From an uncultured beta proteobacterium (GTDB lineage: Bacteria > Pseudomonadota > Gammaproteobacteria > Burkholderiales > Burkholderiaceae_C), in assembly GCA_903920695.1 (NCBI GenBank), contig CAIXNB010000024.1, positions 1-64,000 on the forward strand: DNA of 64,000 bases, given 5' to 3'. Position numbers and translations under genes: made by a program. The notes below the pieces were generated by a model. The model was not told the DNA's origin, did no database searches, and was given only the letters and a program-made list of their open reading frames with translations. Shown here in pieces: positions 47,996 to 55,309 of the stretch (within the stretch, counting starts at the first letter, position 1; each line of letters begins with the position of its first letter).

Positions 47996-48361
47996 ATGCC
48001 CCGTCCCATCCTCGACGAATCGAAGATTCACCCCGCGATCCGGGACAAAATTGCCAACCATGAGCAGGGCATTGTGCGCGAAGTGCAGGCCGCCATTGCC
48101 AAACACCTGGTGGTGGTGGTGGGCATGGGCATGAACCCGTTCCCGAAGAAGGCCCGCAAGGCACTGAACGCGGCCGCAGTGGCCCACCATTACCTCGAAT
48201 ACGGCAACTATTTCAACAACTGGCGCCAGCGCAATGCCCTCAAACTGTGGACCGGTTGGCCAACCCTGCCGATGGTGTTTGTCAAGGGGACGCTGGTCGG
48301 CGGTGCCAACGACCTGATCGCCCTGATTGACAGCGGCGAACTGAAAAAGATGCTGGCCTGA
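47996..48361 (+). CDS. Glutaredoxin-like protein lacking the CGFS cysteine
   Basis: A 121-residue protein shaped like a monothiol glutaredoxin (GrxD/Grx4). The fold's landmarks are present: VVVVGMGMNPFPKKARKALN, HHYLEYG, WTGWPTLPMVFVKGTLVGGANDLIALIDSGELKKML. The active-site CGFS is replaced by GMNPFPKK and there is no cysteine anywhere in the protein. It cannot do thiol chemistry or ligate a [2Fe-2S] cluster through Cys, so a binding or structural role is more likely. Single gene. Confidence 0.85.
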   Translation: MPRPILDESKIHPAIRDKIANHEQGIVREVQAAIAKHLVVVVGMGMNPFPKKARKALNAAAVAHHYLEYGNYFNNWRQRNALKLWTGWPTLPMVFVKGTLVGGANDLIALIDSGELKKMLA

Positions 48362-48413
48362 CCCAAGAGCACGCTGTCATAGCGGGACCAGGCCGTCGCG
48401 CCCGCCGCGAGAT

Positions 48414-48962
48414 TTACTTCTGGGGCTGAACTGGCCCTTTGCCATCGCGCGGGCCACCCCTGCGTCCGGCAGAACCTTGATGCGGCAGTGTGCTGGCATC
48501 AAAAACCTTTTGCTGCTCGGGCGTCAGCGTGGCATAGAAGGCTTTGGTCGCCACGCCACGTTTTTCCATGGCAGCATTCATCTCGCTCGCATGCTGGGCG
48601 TGCAAGGCTTGCATCTTGTCGATGCGCTCGGGCGTTGGCAACTTGGCCAATTCGGTGAAATCAGGACGTTTTGCCATTAGCTCGACCGGCATTTTGACGG
48701 CCGATGTGAATGTAGTCCAGGCGCCTTCCTGCGCCGCTGTCAGCTTGAGTTGTTCCTTCAGTTTCGCGTGATGGCGGTCGGCCATCGCCTGCATTCTGGC
48801 GGGGTCCATTCTTCCCATGTCGTGGTGCATCATGCCTTCATGCATCATCGGTGCGCCTGGGCCCATCATGGGACCACCGGGGCCAGGGGTTTGCGCAAAG
48901 AGGGTCAGGCTTGAGCAGGCCAGCAGGCTAGCCAGCAATACGGGTTTGAAAACTGATTTCAT
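48414..48962 (-). CDS. Periplasmic Spy/CpxP-like LTXXQ-motif protein
   Basis: A 182-residue exported protein with a signal peptide (LLASLLACSSLTLFA, about 1-23) and a Met/His-rich stretch after it (MMGPGAPMMHEGMMHHDMGRMD), which could bind copper or another soft metal. Two LTxxQ-type motifs follow: LKLTAAQEGAWTTF and ATLTPEQQKVFDAS, typical of Spy/CpxP-type chaperones and metal-stress proteins. AAGGAAC precedes ATG 48962. It lies next to the copper genes, which supports a metal role. Confidence 0.88.
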   Translation of the reverse strand: MKSVFKPVLLASLLACSSLTLFAQTPGPGGPMMGPGAPMMHEGMMHHDMGRMDPARMQAMADRHHAKLKEQLKLTAAQEGAWTTFTSAVKMPVELMAKRPDFTELAKLPTPERIDKMQALHAQHASEMNAAMEKRGVATKAFYATLTPEQQKVFDASTLPHQGSAGRRGGPRDGKGPVQPQK

Positions 48963-49116
48963 AAGAGTTCCTTTTGCATCGGTCTGACGCGCACGATTGG
49001 CATCAGCTTGCGAAGAATGTTGCGCCAGCGCTGTGTCTGTGACGTGAGGCTTGATGGCTGGCGTGTAAAGTAAGATCAAGCCGTCAAGGCCAGACGACCG
49101 CGCCGAGGCTGTGCCA

Positions 49117-49299
49117 TCAATTCGGCTTCTGCATAGCACAGGTGTTCCAGCCGAAGATGGCGTACGGTGGGCACCAGCCAATGGCACCCGTGGCCAACGG
49201 TACAAGACCAAGCCAACCCCACCAACCAACCGTTCGGGTTGCGGCCAGACCGATCACGATGCGCAGAATGCGGTCGATGCCGCCAACGTTTGATTTCAT
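49117..49299 (-). CDS. DUF2892 (YgaP-like) inner-membrane protein
   Basis: A 60-residue protein: KSNVGGIDRILRIVIGLA, a hydrophobic hairpin and GWCPPYAIFGWNTCA at the end, matching the DUF2892/YgaP membrane domain. The CP and NTC cysteines are family features. AGGAG before ATG 49299 gives a firm start. It lies downstream of cueR on the same strand, 31 bases away, so it may be read with the copper operon. Confidence 0.88.
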   Translation of the reverse strand: MKSNVGGIDRILRIVIGLAATRTVGWWGWLGLVPLATGAIGWCPPYAIFGWNTCAMQKPN

Positions 49300-49330
49300 A
49301 CCAAGCTCCTATAAAATAGTGATGACAGAA

Positions 49331-49786
49331 TCAGGCGCCTGAGTAGCAGCAATTGCCTGCCAAGTCGTCCAGGATGGGGCAATCGGGTCGCTCGTCGCCA
49401 TGGCAATGCTCGAGCAGGGAAGCCAGCGTACGTTGCATAGCTTGCATCGCTTCAATACGTTGCGACAGATCATCCACATGCTTCTGGGCAATGCGTTTGA
49501 CGCTGGCACTGGTGCGCTTGCGGTTGTGCCAGAGGTCCACCAGCTCGGCAATCTCGACCATCGAAAAGCCCAGCGTGCGACAGCGTTTGATGAACTGCAA
49601 GGTGCGCACGTCCGCTTCACCGTACTGCCGGTAACCACTGTCCGTGCGTGCTACGGTTGAGAGCAAGCCCATTGATTCATAGTGGCGCAGCATCTTGGCC
49701 GACACGTTTGAAAGCCGCGCCGCCGTGCCGATAGCGACCGGCCACGAGGTGCCCGTCGCCATGCCACTCTGGGGCAAGGTTTTCAT
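49331..49786 (-). CDS. cueR: MerR-family copper-responsive regulator (CueR-like)
   Basis: A 151-residue MerR-type activator. The winged helix reads IGTAARLSNVSAKMLRHYESMGLL and SGYRQYGEADVRTLQFIKRCRTLGFSM, followed by the dimerisation helix. The metal loop CHGDERPDC has two Cys separated by seven residues, the spacing of Cys112/Cys120 in CueR, so Cu(I) is the expected effector. It carries about 17 extra N-terminal residues compared with CueR. The ATG overlaps the copZ stop by four bases. It should act on the two MerR-type promoters in the copZ-copA interval. Confidence 0.9.
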   Translation of the reverse strand: MKTLPQSGMATGTSWPVAIGTAARLSNVSAKMLRHYESMGLLSTVARTDSGYRQYGEADVRTLQFIKRCRTLGFSMVEIAELVDLWHNRKRTSASVKRIAQKHVDDLSQRIEAMQAMQRTLASLLEHCHGDERPDCPILDDLAGNCCYSGA

Positions 49787-49980
49787 GCCGCGACTTCGTA
49801 ACCTTCTTCAATAATGGCCTGGGCTAGCAGTTCACGCGGCTGTTCTGATACCACATCAACTTTTCCCAGACTGCGGTCAATCTTGATCTCGGCATTGGGA
49901 TCAGCTTGTTTCACGGCGCGCATGACCGCCTTTTCGCAGTGGCCGCAGGTCATGCCGGAAACGGTAAAAGTCTGATTCAT
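49783..49980 (-). CDS. copZ: Copper chaperone, heavy-metal-associated domain
   Basis: A 65-residue HMA-fold protein with the Cu(I) motif GMTCGHCEKAV and the usual IDRSLGKVDV and IIEEGYEV segments. It carries Cu(I) in the cytosol and hands it to CopA and to the regulator. First gene of a leftward copZ-cueR unit, with GAGGAG before its ATG and a CueR-type promoter 40 bases upstream. Confidence 0.93.
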   Translation of the reverse strand: MNQTFTVSGMTCGHCEKAVMRAVKQADPNAEIKIDRSLGKVDVVSEQPRELLAQAIIEEGYEVAA

Positions 49981-50018
49981 GGAGAACTCCTCTGGGTGAA
50001 CACTTTGAAAGATGGGTG

Positions 50019-50049
50019 ATTTTGAACCTTACCCCGATGGGAAGGTCAA
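50019..50049 (-). promoter_or_regulatory. CueR-type promoter of copZ-cueR
   Basis: On the minus strand: -35 TTGACC (50049-50044), a 19-bp spacer, -10 CAAAAT (50024-50019). The spacer region contains ACCTTCCCATCGGGGTAAGGT (positions 50046-50026), a near-perfect CueR/MerR palindrome. The overlong 19-bp spacer is the hallmark of MerR-family promoters. Confidence 0.85.
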
Positions 50050-50066
50050 GCACTATGTAAAAAACC

Positions 50067-50097
50067 TTGACCTTGACATCGTGGGAAGCATTAGGCT
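50067..50097 (+). promoter_or_regulatory. CueR-type promoter of copA
   Basis: -35 TTGACC (50067-72), 19-bp spacer TTGACATCGTGGGAAGCAT, -10 TAGGCT (50092-97). It shares TTGACCTT, CATCG and GGGAAG-like blocks with the copZ promoter, but the right half of the dyad is weaker. Transcription would start near 50104, almost at the copA ATG (50105). Confidence 0.7.
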
Positions 50098-50104
50098 CAC
50101 CCTT

Positions 50105-52426
50105 ATGAATACAGTTCCATCTTCTCCCATTTCAACCGCCAGCGTGGACATCGGCATTGGTGGCATGACTTGTGGCTCCTGTGTGGCACGCGTCGAAAAA
50201 GCCTTGAAGAAAGTGCCGGGTGTACAAGAAGCCACGGTGAATCTGGCCACCGAATCGGCACGCATTGTTTACATGCCATCAGAGCAGATGGAGGCAAAGC
50301 TGCGCCGCAGCGTGCGTGACGCCGGCTATGAGCCGGTCGCAGCCAATGCCGCGCTGGACGCCGCCGACGCCTCGCCCTGGGCTGGCTTCATGCCGGTTGC
50401 AATCGGCTTGGTCCTGTCCGTTCCGCTGGTGTTACCGATGTTGGGCGATTTACTGGGTCAGCACTGGATGCTGCCGGCCTGGATCCAGTTTGCGTTAGCA
50501 ACTCCGGTGCAGTTCATTCTGGGTGCACGTTTTTTCAAGGCGGGGTGGCATGCGCTCAAGGCCTTGGCCGGCAACATGGATTTACTGGTTGCCATTGGCA
50601 CGACGGCGGGTTGGGTATTGTCGATGTGGTTGTGGCTGACTGCCGAGCCTGGCGTTACGGTGCACTTGTATTTTGAGGGTTCAGCAGTCGTCATCACCAT
50701 GGTGTTGTTGGGCAAATGGCTGGAAACTCGGGCTAAACAGCAAACAACATCGGCCATTCGGGCCCTGCATGCTTTGCGACCCGAACTGGCACACCTGATA
50801 GGTCCGGATGCTGAGGTCAATGTCCCAGTAGACGAAGTGATGGTTGGTGACCGTCTGGTGGTGCTGGCTGGAGAGCGTATTCCGGTTGATGGTGTGTTAT
50901 TGGAAGGGTACACACAGGTCGATGAATCGATGCTCACAGGTGAGCCGCTGCCTGTTGATAAACAGGCTGGCTCTGACCCAACGGCAATCTTGAAAGGTGG
51001 CTCCATTAATGGCGACGGCCGCATTGTGATGCAGGTAAAAGCCACTGGTGCTGAAACTGTGTTGTCACACATCATCCGCTTGGTAGAAGACGCGCAAGCG
51101 GCTAAGGCACCGATTCAGCGTATGGTGGATCAGGTCAGTGCTGTTTTTGTTCCTGTGGTTCTGGTAATTGCCTTGCTCACATTATTCGCCTGGTGGTTGA
51201 CAGGACATTCTTTTGAGTTGGCTGTCATCCGTGCTGTTGCAGTGTTGGTCATTGCCTGCCCTTGTGCGCTTGGCCTGGCCACACCAGCGGCCATCATGGC
51301 TGGTACCGGGGTTGCAGCCAAATATGGCATCTTAATCAAGGATGCACAAGCGCTTGAAATTGCACACAAGGTCAATGTTGTGGCATTCGACAAAACCGGG
51401 ACTTTGACACTGGGAAAACCTCGACTGACGCATTTTTTCGTGGGCAATCACGATGCGCTTGATGAGTCAAAAACCTCAGAGTTAAATGAAAACGATTTTT
51501 TGGCTGTTGCAGCCTGCCTGCAAAGCGGCAGCGAACATCCATTGGCACGCGCTGTTGTTTCTGCTGCGCATGAACGTGGGATTTTCATTCAAACGCCTTC
51601 CAATGTCCGCAGTTTGCCCGGACGCGGTACCGAAGGTCAGGTGGTAAATGGTTCCACCATCAACACTTATCTGATTGGCAGCCTACGCTGGATGAATGAG
51701 TTGGGTGTCCACTATCAGGACGAAGAAGAGGGTGCAACGGGCCCACACGCCCTTGAATTTCAAAATACAGGGCACACTGTGTCACTACTGGCGCAACGCC
51801 TGCCAGCTCATGACCAACACGCAGAACAGATAAAAATTCTTGCCACCATGACTTTTGGCGATGAGCCAAAACCCGGCGTAAATGAAGCGTTGGAAAATTT
51901 ACGAGCACGTGGTATCAAGACTGTGATGATTTCAGGTGACAACCAGCAGGCCGCCGAAGCCATGGCACGTCGTCTGGGATTAAAGCCTGAGCTTGGGGAA
52001 GTGAAAGCCGAAGTCCTGCCAGGCGACAAAGCTGCACTGGTGATGGGTTTGAAAACTGGTGGTTGTACTGTGGCCATGGTTGGTGACGGTGTCAATGATG
52101 CTCCGGCACTGGCAGCAGCCGATGTGGGTATTGCCATGGGCAATGGCACAGATGTTGCCATGCACGCGGCGGGTATTACCTTGATGCGGGGCGACCCGGC
52201 GCTGGTGGCTGCAGCGCTTGCTATTTCCGCCCGGACCGTTGCCAAAATCAGGCAGAACCTGTTTTGGGCCTTCATCTACAACGTGGCTGGTATTCCGCTG
52301 GCAGCATTTGGTTTCCTGAACCCGGTTGTGGCTGGTGCCGCCATGGCCATGAGTTCAGTCAGTGTCATGAGCAACGCACTGTTGCTCAAACGTTGGAAGC
52401 CTGAAGATAGTCCAAAAAAACTTTAA
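50105..52426 (+). CDS. copA: Cu(I)-exporting P1B-type ATPase
   Basis: A 773-residue copper pump of the inner membrane. It has one N-terminal HMA domain with GMTCGSC (Cys23, Cys26), eight predicted helices, the transport motif CPC (Cys385, Cys387), the phosphorylation motif DKTGT (Asp429), SEHPLA in the nucleotide domain and [11 protein letters not shown] 50105 is the only start that keeps the HMA domain intact. It has no convincing ribosome site. The nucleotide-domain region (about 51430-51850) is visibly more AT-rich, and between SLRWMNELG and KILATMTF it has an unusually long acidic/His stretch ([10 protein letters not shown]..., PAHDQHAEQ). Confidence 0.95.
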   Translation: MNTVPSSPISTASVDIGIGGMTCGSCVARVEKALKKVPGVQEATVNLATESARIVYMPSEQMEAKLRRSVRDAGYEPVAANAALDAADASPWAGFMPVAIGLVLSVPLVLPMLGDLLGQHWMLPAWIQFALATPVQFILGARFFKAGWHALKALAGNMDLLVAIGTTAGWVLSMWLWLTAEPGVTVHLYFEGSAVVITMVLLGKWLETRAKQQTTSAIRALHALRPELAHLIGPDAEVNVPVDEVMVGDRLVVLAGERIPVDGVLLEGYTQVDESMLTGEPLPVDKQAGSDPTAILKGGSINGDGRIVMQVKATGAETVLSHIIRLVEDAQAAKAPIQRMVDQVSAVFVPVVLVIALLTLFAWWLTGHSFELAVIRAVAVLVIACPCALGLATPAAIMAGTGVAAKYGILIKDAQALEIAHKVNVVAFDKTGTLTLGKPRLTHFFVGNHDALDESKTSELNENDFLAVAACLQSGSEHPLARAVVSAAHERGIFIQTPSNVRSLPGRGTEGQVVNGSTINTYLIGSLRWMNELGVHYQDEEEGATGPHALEFQNTGHTVSLLAQRLPAHDQHAEQIKILATMTFGDEPKPGVNEALENLRARGIKTVMISGDNQQAAEAMARRLGLKPELGEVKAEVLPGDKAALVMGLKTGGCTVAMVGDGVNDAPALAAADVGIAMGNGTDVAMHAAGITLMRGDPALVAAALAISARTVAKIRQNLFWAFIYNVAGIPLAAFGFLNPVVAGAAMAMSSVSVMSNALLLKRWKPEDSPKKL

Positions 52427-52676
52427 CAGTGATTTTTTCTTGTTCTTCTTCTAAATCTTCTTATTTAAGATAGTAGTAGTAGATAAGGCTTGCATCAAAG
52501 TGTGGAAAATCTTCTTTTCATTAATTAAATCAAAGACTTGGATCACTTTAAGCAATGTGGATGACCGTGCTCGGCGTGGTTCTTTAAAATGGACAACTTT
52601 GGTGAATTTGATCAGCCTGTGGATAAGCATCTCTTTATGCAAAGACTATCCACAACACTGTGCTTTGACAACAAGC
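52427..52676. other. Putative chromosomal replication origin (oriC)
   Basis: A strikingly AT-rich 250 bases in a GC-rich chromosome, with a cluster of DnaA boxes: TGTGGAAAA (52501-52509), TGTGGATGA (52556-52564), TGTGGATAA (52618-52626, perfect) and CTATCCACA (52646-52654, one mismatch). A TAGTAGTAGTAG run at about 52470-52482, beside the AT-rich side (52430-52470), looks like a DnaA-trio element next to the unwinding region. mnmG, rsmG and parAB with parS sites follow within 8 kb, the usual company of bacterial origins. dnaA itself is not in the window. Confidence 0.72.
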
Positions 52677-52725
52677 AGTAAACCTGTTTAGAGGATTAAT
52701 TCTCTAAACAGGTTTACTTTTTTTT
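52677..52725. terminator. Strong intrinsic terminator hairpin
   Basis: A perfect 17-bp stem, AGTAAACCTGTTTAGAG (52677-52693) pairing with CTCTAAACAGGTTTACT (52702-52718), an eight-base loop and a run of eight T from 52718 on the plus strand. It bounds the origin region and would stop rightward transcripts from copA. On the minus strand the downstream run is poorer in T, though it lies just past the GMC remnant stop. Confidence 0.88.
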
Positions 52726-52726
52726 C

Positions 52727-52906
52727 CTACTTGATCAAACCCTCGGCCTTCCTGGCAGCGATTACAGCCGGGTGGGCGCATTGGTATTGTCTGAGACCGA
52801 TAGCGGCATGATGGAAGGAAGCATCAACCACACGCAGATGGTTTGCAATAACGCAAACACCCGCGCCGCCATCAATCACAACATAGTCGAATTTTTGAAA
52901 TTGCAA
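52727..52906 (-). pseudogene. Internally deleted GMC-family FAD oxidoreductase remnant, 59 codons
   Basis: On the minus strand a frame from TTG 52906 to TAG 52727 reads FDYVVIDGGAGVCVIANHL, the FAD-binding start of GMC oxidoreductases (FDYVVIGGGSAGCVxANRL), and then at once RVVDAS and HPAVIAARKAEGLIK, the C-terminal end of the same family (LRVVDAS...APTIMIAEKA..LI). About 450 or more central codons are missing, yet the frame stays open. It lies directly downstream of the aldehyde dehydrogenase gene on the same strand. A GMC alcohol dehydrogenase plus aldehyde dehydrogenase is a common alcohol-oxidation pair, so this is probably its lost partner. Confidence 0.65.
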
Positions 52907-52931
52907 GTTAGAAAGCCTTGTGGGAAGTTGT

Positions 52932-54374
52932 TTACTTGGTTAGAAAGTCGAGGTATTTGGTGGCGAACTTCCCGTAGGGTGGCCACAGGAACTTCATGGC
53001 ACTGAAGGACGCCTGGTAAAAAACTGGACGCATCTTGGAAAAGGTGACGAAGCCTTCGTAGCCATGGTAATGGCCCATGCCACTGGCACCGACGCCGCCA
53101 AACGGCAGAGCATGCTGGGCAACGTGAAATAGTGCGTCGTTTACGCTCACACCGCCCGACATGACGCGGTCCAGCAGGGTTTGGATGATATGGGCGCTGT
53201 TGCTGAAGGGATAGATTGCGAGTGGACGCGGCCCGTGGTTGATGGCTGTGATGGGCTCTTCCAACGAGTCGTATTCCAGGATCGGCAGGATCGGCCCAAA
53301 AATTTCGCGGCTTAGAAGAATGCTGTCAGCCGGCGCATTGAGTACGAGGTGCGGTGCGATCTTGTTGCTGGCCGCATCCCACGGTTTACCCGGGATCAGT
53401 TGCACCAGCGTCGCACCAGCGGTCCTGGCCTCTTCCAGTGCCGTGGTGAGTCGCTGGAAGGCGCGTTCATCAATGATGGCGGTAAAGTCAGCCGAGTTCA
53501 GATCGGGATAGCGCGCACAGACGATTTCTTTTGCTGCTGCTACAAACTCATTGGTTTTACCCTTGGGCAAATAGACGTGGTCGACTGTGGTGCAGATTTG
53601 CCCGGCATTGAGCAGTTTGACAAACAAGAGTCGCTCGGCCGCTTTGCGCAAAGGGTAATCCGCACAGACGATGGCGGGTGACTTGCCTCCAAGTTCCAGT
53701 GTGATCGGGCAAAGATTCTGCGCGGCGGCAGCCATGACCGAGCGGCCGGTCTGGCCCGAACCAGTGAACAGCAGGTGGTCAAACTTGAGTTTTGAGAACT
53801 CGATGCCGACACCGCCGGTTTCATCGAAGAAAGCCAGCTTTTCCCGAGGAAAGTAGGTCGGCGCTTTTTCAATCAGGAGTCTTGCAAGATGACGCGAGTT
53901 TTCCGACATCTTGACCATTGCCCGGTTGCCGGCGGCAAAAATATAGATCAGAGGAACAAAACTCAGATTGATCGGAAAGTTCCACGGCACGATGCATCCG
54001 ACCACGCCCAGCGGCTGCGGGATGACCCGATTCCTGGCGCCCAGAAAGTTGCGCAGATCAATCGCCCGTTTTTGTGGCTTCATCCATTTCTTGAGATGTT
54101 TGAGTGTGTCGTTGATGGCATCGAGTGTCGGGAAAATTTCGGTAAACAGGGTTTCGTGTCGTGATCGACTCCCGTAGTCGGCGTTGACGGCGTTGACCAA
54201 GGCTTCCTTGTTGTCCCGAATAAAGGCCTGCAGTTTGAGCAGGTCGGCGCGGCGCTCGGCCAAGCTGGGGATCGGGTGCGAAAAATAGGCGTTGCGCTGG
54301 AGTTGCAGGCTGGTCTCAAGCCTATTGTCGATCAGGGCTTGGGGCATGTTGCTGTGCAGGGAGGAATCGTTCAT
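52932..54374 (-). CDS. Coniferyl-aldehyde-dehydrogenase-type aldehyde dehydrogenase
   Basis: A 480-residue NAD(P)-dependent aldehyde dehydrogenase of the CalB/class 3 branch. GVVGCIVPWNFPINLSFVPLIYIFAAGNRAMVKMSE, FTGSGQTGRSVM, the catalytic Glu in TLELGGKSPAIV and the catalytic Cys in NAGQICTTVDHVYLP are all present. The C-terminal FLWPPYGKFATKYLDFL is an amphipathic membrane-associating end as in fatty aldehyde dehydrogenases. Substrates could be aromatic or long-chain aldehydes. It is divergent from a Crp/Fnr regulator; downstream lies the GMC remnant. ATG 54374 fits the family start; longer frames run into the promoter region. Confidence 0.92.
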   Translation of the reverse strand: MNDSSLHSNMPQALIDNRLETSLQLQRNAYFSHPIPSLAERRADLLKLQAFIRDNKEALVNAVNADYGSRSRHETLFTEIFPTLDAINDTLKHLKKWMKPQKRAIDLRNFLGARNRVIPQPLGVVGCIVPWNFPINLSFVPLIYIFAAGNRAMVKMSENSRHLARLLIEKAPTYFPREKLAFFDETGGVGIEFSKLKFDHLLFTGSGQTGRSVMAAAAQNLCPITLELGGKSPAIVCADYPLRKAAERLLFVKLLNAGQICTTVDHVYLPKGKTNEFVAAAKEIVCARYPDLNSADFTAIIDERAFQRLTTALEEARTAGATLVQLIPGKPWDAASNKIAPHLVLNAPADSILLSREIFGPILPILEYDSLEEPITAINHGPRPLAIYPFSNSAHIIQTLLDRVMSGGVSVNDALFHVAQHALPFGGVGASGMGHYHGYEGFVTFSKMRPVFYQASFSAMKFLWPPYGKFATKYLDFLTK

Positions 54375-54531
54375 GGGGTACTTTCTCAACAAATGGTATT
54401 GCTGCTGTATCGGCTTTGAATCGGGCGCAGTTGGACCAAGTTGACCCAATATCGCACAGTAAATGCTTGCTTGACGCTGAAATGTCAAAAAATTTGAAAT
54501 TTTGGGGTATTCACCTTGAGGAATACAGGCT

Positions 54532-55224
54532 GTGTCTGCCAAAGTTGAAATTTCCCCTGCCATGGCTAGCAACTCTTGGTTCGGCGGTTTGCCGGAAAGT
54601 GATCGTCTGGCGCTGCTCGCGGCCGGTGAACGCCTTAATTTGCGCATGGGTGAAATGTTGTACCGACAGGGTGATACGCCGGGCGGCTTTTTCGGAGTTG
54701 TCAGCGGTTCGTTCAAGGTATCGACCTTGCGCGAAGACGGCAAGGAGGGAATTCTGGCGGTGATCGAGGCCGGGAACTGGTTTGGTGAAACATCGGTTTT
54801 TGACCAGTTGCCGCATCCGCACGATGCGACCGCGCTGGAGTCCGCTGAAGTGCTGGTGGTTGGACGCACCGCGTTTGAGGGGTTGACGGCCAGTCCGACC
54901 TTCGCGCGTGCGATGAGTGTTCTATTGTCAAGTCAGGTGCGCTTGTTATACGGCCTGATAGAGGATGTCTTGTTGCGCTCCACCAATACCCGTGTGGCAC
55001 GACGCCTGATGGCCTTGGTGCGCGGCGATGCTACGCTGGCCTGGGATTGCCGAACGGTCGTTCCGGTGTTACAGGAACAACTGGCAATGATGTTAGGCAT
55101 GAGTCGACAGACGCTGTCCAAGGAGTTGAAGGCGTTGGAGCGGGACGGGGTGCTGCTGGTGGGTTATCGTCGGATCGAAATATGCTCACTGGCTGCTTTG
55201 GAGTCCAGGAGCAAGCTGGGCTGA
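54532..55224 (+). CDS. Crp/Fnr-family transcriptional regulator
   Basis: A 230-residue regulator with an N-terminal cyclic-nucleotide-binding beta-roll ([35 protein letters not shown]) and a C-terminal winged helix ([39 protein letters not shown]). There is no N-terminal Cys cluster, so it is not an FNR-type oxygen sensor; the ligand is unknown. GTG 54532 has GAGGA upstream; ATG 54562 has no ribosome site. Being divergent from the aldehyde dehydrogenase gene suggests it controls that gene. Confidence 0.88.
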   Translation: MSAKVEISPAMASNSWFGGLPESDRLALLAAGERLNLRMGEMLYRQGDTPGGFFGVVSGSFKVSTLREDGKEGILAVIEAGNWFGETSVFDQLPHPHDATALESAEVLVVGRTAFEGLTASPTFARAMSVLLSSQVRLLYGLIEDVLLRSTNTRVARRLMALVRGDATLAWDCRTVVPVLQEQLAMMLGMSRQTLSKELKALERDGVLLVGYRRIEICSLAALESRSKLG

Positions 55225-55309
55225 GGGTTTCATAGGGCTTTGCACGCCGGTTTTGGGTCGACCGGTAAAATCGACTCCTTTCTCCCGGCTCAGATTGGTA
55301 CCTACAAGC

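Noticed and set aside
52500-52691. 63-codon frames on both strands in the origin region
   Set aside because: They lie across DnaA boxes and AT-rich DNA, lack ribosome sites and have no recognisable product.
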